Shown one piece after another: positions 60,777 to 64,000 of a stretch of DNA of 64,000 nt (its first letter is position 1; each line of letters begins with the position of its first letter). A model generated the notes under the pieces. That model was not told the DNA's origin. It saw only the letters and a program-made list of their open reading frames with translations, and made no database searches. The stretch spans positions 1-64,000 of the forward strand of contig CAIOYY010000037.1 in the NCBI GenBank assembly GCA_903862715.1, given 5' to 3'. Source of the DNA: an uncultured Alphaproteobacteria bacterium (GTDB lineage: Bacteria > Pseudomonadota > Alphaproteobacteria > Micropepsales > Micropepsaceae). The position numbers were made by a program, and so were the translations under genes.

Positions 60777-61787
60777 ATGCAATATCTCTTCAGAGCAACG
60801 AAATGGGTCGCGGGCCTTGGTCTTGGCCTTATCGCCTGCGCGCAACCGGCGCATGCCGAATTCCTGAACGATCTTGCTCCGGCGGAGCTCCAGGATGTGC
60901 TTGCCGACCGCGCCGCCATCCTTGCGATGGCGGGCAATTATAAAGTCACGTTCGATTTCCGGGAAACGCTCTCTCTTGTTGCAGACTACACCTTGGCCGA
61001 GCCCTCTCGCGTGGGCGGCGAGGAAGTGGTGCGAGTGGTTGAGGATTTGGGAACCACCATCCGGTTGCAGCATATTCTCGTTGTGCGCCCGGAAGGCAGC
61101 GATCCGATCGTCATCAAGCATTGGCGGCAGGACTGGGCGTACGAGCCTCCCTCCGTTCTCGTCTATGCCGGACTTGGCGAGTGGAGAGATCAGCTTGTAG
61201 CGCCCGAAGAACGCGAAGGCGTCTGGGCGCAGACCGTCTGGCAGACCGATGATTCACCACGTTATGGTGCGCTCGGGCATTGGCGGCACAAGGATGGTGT
61301 TTCGAGCTGGATGTCGGGGGAAACCAAGCGTCCTCTGCCGCGGCGCGATGCAGTAAAGTACCCGCCGTTTTCATGGATCATCGGCACCAACCGTCATCTG
61401 CTGACATTGAACGGTTGGGCGCATGAACAGGACAATGCGAAGCTCGGATGGAGAGACGGAGCCATTGCGACCTTCGCGCATGAGGTGGTGCTGAACACTT
61501 ATGACCGGTTCGACGATTTCAACACCGTCCTTGCAGATGCCTATTGGGAGAAATCCGCAGAATACTGGGCAGGAGTGCGCGCGGCATGGGACCACGCGGC
61601 CGGCGACGGCATTGTGCGTGTCGCTGAAGAAGCCGAGTTCGGCTCCGTCATCGCCGCCGATTTGATGGGCTGGGCGGAAGAAATAGTTGCCGGGACATTG
61701 TCCACTGCGGACGCTCTAGAGCGGGCACGCGTGCTGATCCGTGACACGGATGCAGGCCTCGGCTCCCCGTCATCCAGCCTCAATTGA
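60777..61787 (+). CDS. DUF6607-like exported protein
   Basis: 336 residues with a signal peptide (cut near AHAEF; the pre-cleavage LIAC is a possible lipobox). The blocks IVIKHWRQDWAYEP near residue 115 and RRDAVKYPPFSWIIGTNRHLL (cited in part) are characteristic of DUF6607-type proteins, whose function is unknown. There is no known catalytic motif. No Shine-Dalgarno sequence precedes the ATG and a promoter lies just upstream, so a leaderless transcript is possible. Two hairpins separate it from the preceding gene. Confidence 0.75.
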   Translation: MQYLFRATKWVAGLGLGLIACAQPAHAEFLNDLAPAELQDVLADRAAILAMAGNYKVTFDFRETLSLVADYTLAEPSRVGGEEVVRVVEDLGTTIRLQHILVVRPEGSDPIVIKHWRQDWAYEPPSVLVYAGLGEWRDQLVAPEEREGVWAQTVWQTDDSPRYGALGHWRHKDGVSSWMSGETKRPLPRRDAVKYPPFSWIIGTNRHLLTLNGWAHEQDNAKLGWRDGAIATFAHEVVLNTYDRFDDFNTVLADAYWEKSAEYWAGVRAAWDHAAGDGIVRVAEEAEFGSVIAADLMGWAEEIVAGTLSTADALERARVLIRDTDAGLGSPSSSLN

Positions 61788-61853
61788 TTGCTGCTTCGAT
61801 TTTCGCTTGCCAGAAATTTATCCGTACAAAGACGGTGGCGAATGGCTGGGGGC

Positions 61854-61928
61854 TGGCTGGGGCGGGAGGGATCGAACCTCCGAATGCCGGAATCAAAATC
61901 CGGTGCCTTACCGCTTGGCGACGCCCCA
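61854..61928 (-). tRNA. tRNA-Gln (anticodon TTG)
   Basis: 75 nt including an encoded CCA. On the minus strand the acceptor arm TGGGGCG pairs with CGCCCCA, the discriminator is G, the anticodon loop is ATTTTGAT with anticodon TTG (reads CAA), and the T loop GTTCGATC is standard. Confidence 0.95.
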
Positions 61929-61932
61929 ATCG

Positions 61933-61958
61933 GGCTTATTTCTCGGGCGAAATAAGCC
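61933..61958. terminator. Hairpin between the two tRNA genes
   Basis: GGCTTATTTC TCGGGC GAAATAAGCC, a perfect 10-bp stem 5 bp upstream of the tRNA-Gln 5' end. On the minus strand it follows tRNA-Pro and may end or process its transcript. A second imperfect hairpin lies at 61987-62009. Confidence 0.45.
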
Positions 61959-62012
61959 TTAGTTTCGTCTAACCCGCTGTGGCGGCGGCCTCCCCGTCTG
62001 GGGAAGGCCTGA

Positions 62013-62089
62013 TGGTCGGAGAGAGAGGATTCGAACCTCCGGCCCCTACGTCCCGAACGTAGTGCTCTACCAGGCTGAGCTACTCTCCG
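62013..62089 (-). tRNA. tRNA-Pro (anticodon CGG)
   Basis: 77 nt including an encoded CCA. On the minus strand the acceptor CGGAGAG pairs with CTCTCCG, discriminator A, and the anticodon stem CTACG/CGTAG encloses TTCGGGA with anticodon CGG (reads CCG). Confidence 0.95.
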
Positions 62090-62255
62090 GCAGCAGTCAG
62101 GCGGCGGGTTATAGCCACCGCCTTACCGGTCAGCAAGCGCAAGGAAAGAGATTACGTCATTCTTGGAAAAGAACCCGCCTTGGCAGCGAAAACCGTCTTT
62201 CGGCAGTGTGCCGGAGGTCGTCGAAAGGGGCAGGCGGGCCGGGAGAGGCCATGAC

Positions 62256-63440
62256 CTAAAGTCGCGTCGGGCTGCGCTGTACGACGACGCTCCAACGTCC
62301 GCCCCGCGCCTGCGCCAGAAAGCCGCCCGTCTGTGCCTGATGGTTGTCCGCTGAAAAACGGATGGCCATCCCGCCGATCAACGGATCTGTCCAGGGCGGC
62401 ATCGTCTCCAGCGCATGACGGAAATTCTCCTGGGTGGGCGTGCGCCCGGCGCGCGTCAGGGCGGCAAGAAAGAAGCGGGCATTGCGATAGGCCGTCAATG
62501 CTTGCCGCGAAGCGATGACACCGTATCTTGCCTGATAATCGTGGGCCCATGCTCCCAGTACTCGATCATTGGGATAGGGGATCGGCATATCGCTCACAGC
62601 GTAAAGTCCCTCCACGACTTCACCGCCCAACGCCGCAAGTTCGGGCGTGTAACAGGAGGACGGACAGAGAAACGTCGGCTGCCAGCGCATGGCACGTGCG
62701 GTCTGCATGATCGCAATGACGTCCTCGCCGGCCGCACCAAGAACGATGAGGCCTACATCCTGCTCGCGCAGCCATTTCAACGGCAGGGAATAGTCTGTCG
62801 CGCCTTGCGCGAAGGTGATGTCGGCGGTCAGGCTCAGTCCGGTGGCATATAATTGCCGTATCACGCCCGCGCGTACGCCCCTGCCGAACATGTCGCCCGT
62901 GGCAAGCACGCCAATTTTGGCCCCTCGTCGTATCTCCATGACATTGCGCAGTCCCTCCGCGACGACCTCCTCAAGCGGCTGCGCCAGCGCGAACATATAA
63001 GGCGACTGCAACTCAGGCGTTTGATCGGTCGGAGTAAGGGGAAAAAGGTAGGGAATATTGCGATCGACGGCCTCCGTCGCGGCCGCGATCGACAGCGGGG
63101 TGGCGAGCGGGCTCAAAAGGGCGAAAACCCGATCCTTGTCGATGAGGTCCCGCACTGCTGCGGTGGCAGCAGAAGGGTCATAGCCGTCGTCCTTCATGAC
63201 GAGCCGCAGCATGCGCCCATCTATGCCGCCGGATTCATTGATCTCCGAAAACGCCATATCGATGCCGTTGCGAATTGAGGCACCCCATGCCTGCAGTGGC
63301 CCAGTGAGATCGGCATGGGTTCCCACGAGAATTTTGCCGTCATCTACGCCCTGCGCAGCATGTAAAGGGCTTACGCCCGACATTGCCAGCACGAGCAAGA
63401 GTGCGATAACAGGGGTGCGCAAGATACGCGAAATCCTCAT
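62256..63440 (-). CDS. LivK-type ABC transporter substrate-binding protein
   Basis: 394 residues with a signal peptide (cut near LHAAQ) and a type I periplasmic-binding fold: ILVGTHADLTGPLQAWGAS, GGIDGRMLRLVMKDDGYDP, VIAIMQTARAMRWQPTFL (each cited in part). Such proteins bind branched-chain amino acids, amides or aromatic acids for HAAT-type transporters. No transporter subunits are in view. ATG at 63440 is chosen for the signal peptide; the frame is open further upstream. Confidence 0.87.
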   Translation of the reverse strand: MRISRILRTPVIALLLVLAMSGVSPLHAAQGVDDGKILVGTHADLTGPLQAWGASIRNGIDMAFSEINESGGIDGRMLRLVMKDDGYDPSAATAAVRDLIDKDRVFALLSPLATPLSIAAATEAVDRNIPYLFPLTPTDQTPELQSPYMFALAQPLEEVVAEGLRNVMEIRRGAKIGVLATGDMFGRGVRAGVIRQLYATGLSLTADITFAQGATDYSLPLKWLREQDVGLIVLGAAGEDVIAIMQTARAMRWQPTFLCPSSCYTPELAALGGEVVEGLYAVSDMPIPYPNDRVLGAWAHDYQARYGVIASRQALTAYRNARFFLAALTRAGRTPTQENFRHALETMPPWTDPLIGGMAIRFSADNHQAQTGGFLAQARGGRWSVVVQRSPTRL

Positions 63441-63614
63441 TTCCGGATGGAAGGTCCCGTGAATGCCGCCTGCCAAAGGTAAGGCGGTCACGTCATCGGG
63501 GTCAAATAACGACAATCGTCTGGAACTCGCGCCTGTCTTGACGCGTTTCACACTGGCGTGAGCCACGATCCGCGCGCCATCGCCGTCAAACCAAATTTCG
63601 TGGAGTATCTTTCA

Positions 63615-64000
63615 ATGACCTCTCCTTCCTTTACCCTGCCGCCGCTTCCGTTCGAGGAAAACGCGCTCGAGCCCGTCATTTCCGGACGTACACTCAGCTT
63701 TCACTATGGCAAGCATCACAAAGCCTATGTGGATAAGCTCAATGAACTCGCGGCAGGCACCGAATATGCGGACATGCCACTGGAAGAAGTGGTGAAGAAA
63801 TCCGCAGCCAAAAAGGACGCGATCTTCAATAATTCGGGCCAGATCTGGAACCACACCTTCTTCTGGAATTCGCTTTCGCCAAACGCTGGCAAGCCGTCCG
63901 GGCCGCTCGCGGCCGCCATCGACAGTGACTTAGGCGGCCTCGAAAAGTTCAAGAAAGATTTCGCCGCCGCAGGAATTGCGCAGTTCGGCAGCGGCTGGGC
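63615..64000 (+). CDS. sodB: Superoxide dismutase, Fe/Mn family, N-terminal part
   Basis: The first 128 residues are in the window; the gene runs off the right edge. FHYGKHHKAYVDKLN supplies the first metal His and NHTFFWNSL the second; the visible end GIAQFGSGW leads into the metal Asp region. The spacing and FHYGKHH favour an iron-type enzyme. It converts superoxide to peroxide and oxygen in the cytoplasm. GGAG lies 9 nt before the ATG. Confidence 0.92.
   Translation, partial: MTSPSFTLPPLPFEENALEPVISGRTLSFHYGKHHKAYVDKLNELAAGTEYADMPLEEVVKKSAAKKDAIFNNSGQIWNHTFFWNSLSPNAGKPSGPLAAAIDSDLGGLEKFKKDFAAAGIAQFGSGW

Noticed and set aside
61854-62089. tRNA genes as an integration site for a mobile element
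   Set aside because: No integrase, direct repeat of a tRNA 3' end or phage-like gene is seen on either side.

Overview
The window is chromosomal DNA from a high-GC alphaproteobacterium. The evidence is a PodJ-like polarity protein with Sel1 repeats, a TIGR02186/TauE pair, a TIGR02281-type aspartic protease, a DUF962 protein, many Tat or lipoprotein exported enzymes, and frequent GTG/TTG starts with 4-nt start/stop overlaps. I cannot place it below class level with confidence. I see no phage, IS element, integrase or CRISPR array.

Layout. 1-3097 (minus): lactate-utilisation operon lutA-lutB-lutC (lutC cut by the window edge) behind an acyltransferase. 3200-5187: an alpha/beta hydrolase and a glutaryl-CoA-dehydrogenase-like flavoprotein. 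5188-10718 (minus): TIGR02186/TauE pair, PodJ-like Sel1 protein, DUF962 protein and CAP-domain lipoprotein. 10912-16235 (plus): cNMP-patatin fusion, small secreted protein, TetR regulator, Tat-exported FMN hydroxyacid dehydrogenase, MscS channel. 16227-20023 (minus): penicillin-acylase-type lipoprotein coupled to a GH3-type acyl-adenylating synthetase. 20200-24198: ceramidase-family membrane protein, then a PilZ-methyltransferase facing a membrane histidine kinase.

24529-32634 is the most unusual region. Three tightly packed transcription units hold GTP cyclohydrolase I, a CDP-alcohol phosphotransferase, an MDR dehydrogenase, a 6-pyruvoyl-tetrahydropterin-synthase homologue that has lost its catalytic residues, a GT4 glycosyltransferase, a methyltransferase, a UPF0104-type membrane protein, an endonuclease/exonuclease/phosphatase-fold hydrolase, a RibD-type reductase and a creatininase-family amidohydrolase. 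Together they look like a biosynthetic pathway for an undescribed pterin- or pyrimidine-derived, glycosylated, possibly membrane-associated compound. That reading is inference from gene content and coupling.

32795-36481: a TctC-type binding protein, a Tat-exported ThDP enzyme interrupted by an in-frame amber codon, and a small cytochrome c with a strong terminator. 36556-42438: ABC-2 exporter, Tat-exported fumarylacetoacetase-family hydrolase, PAP2 phosphatase, membrane aspartic protease, DUF445 protein. 42454-46744: a GH17-GT2 beta-glucan synthase with a phosphoglycerol-transferase-like sulfatase-fold enzyme. 46973-58304: a catabolic and secreted-enzyme region (YceI, two GlcG/HbpS proteins, esterases, dienelactone hydrolase, glutathione peroxidase, NHL propeller lipoprotein, class II aldolase, P450) ending in a NarL-type histidine kinase. 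58480-64000: a membrane-anchored protein with a haem-c motif, a DUF6607-like exported protein, tRNA-Gln and tRNA-Pro, a LivK-type binding protein, and the start of an Fe/Mn superoxide dismutase.
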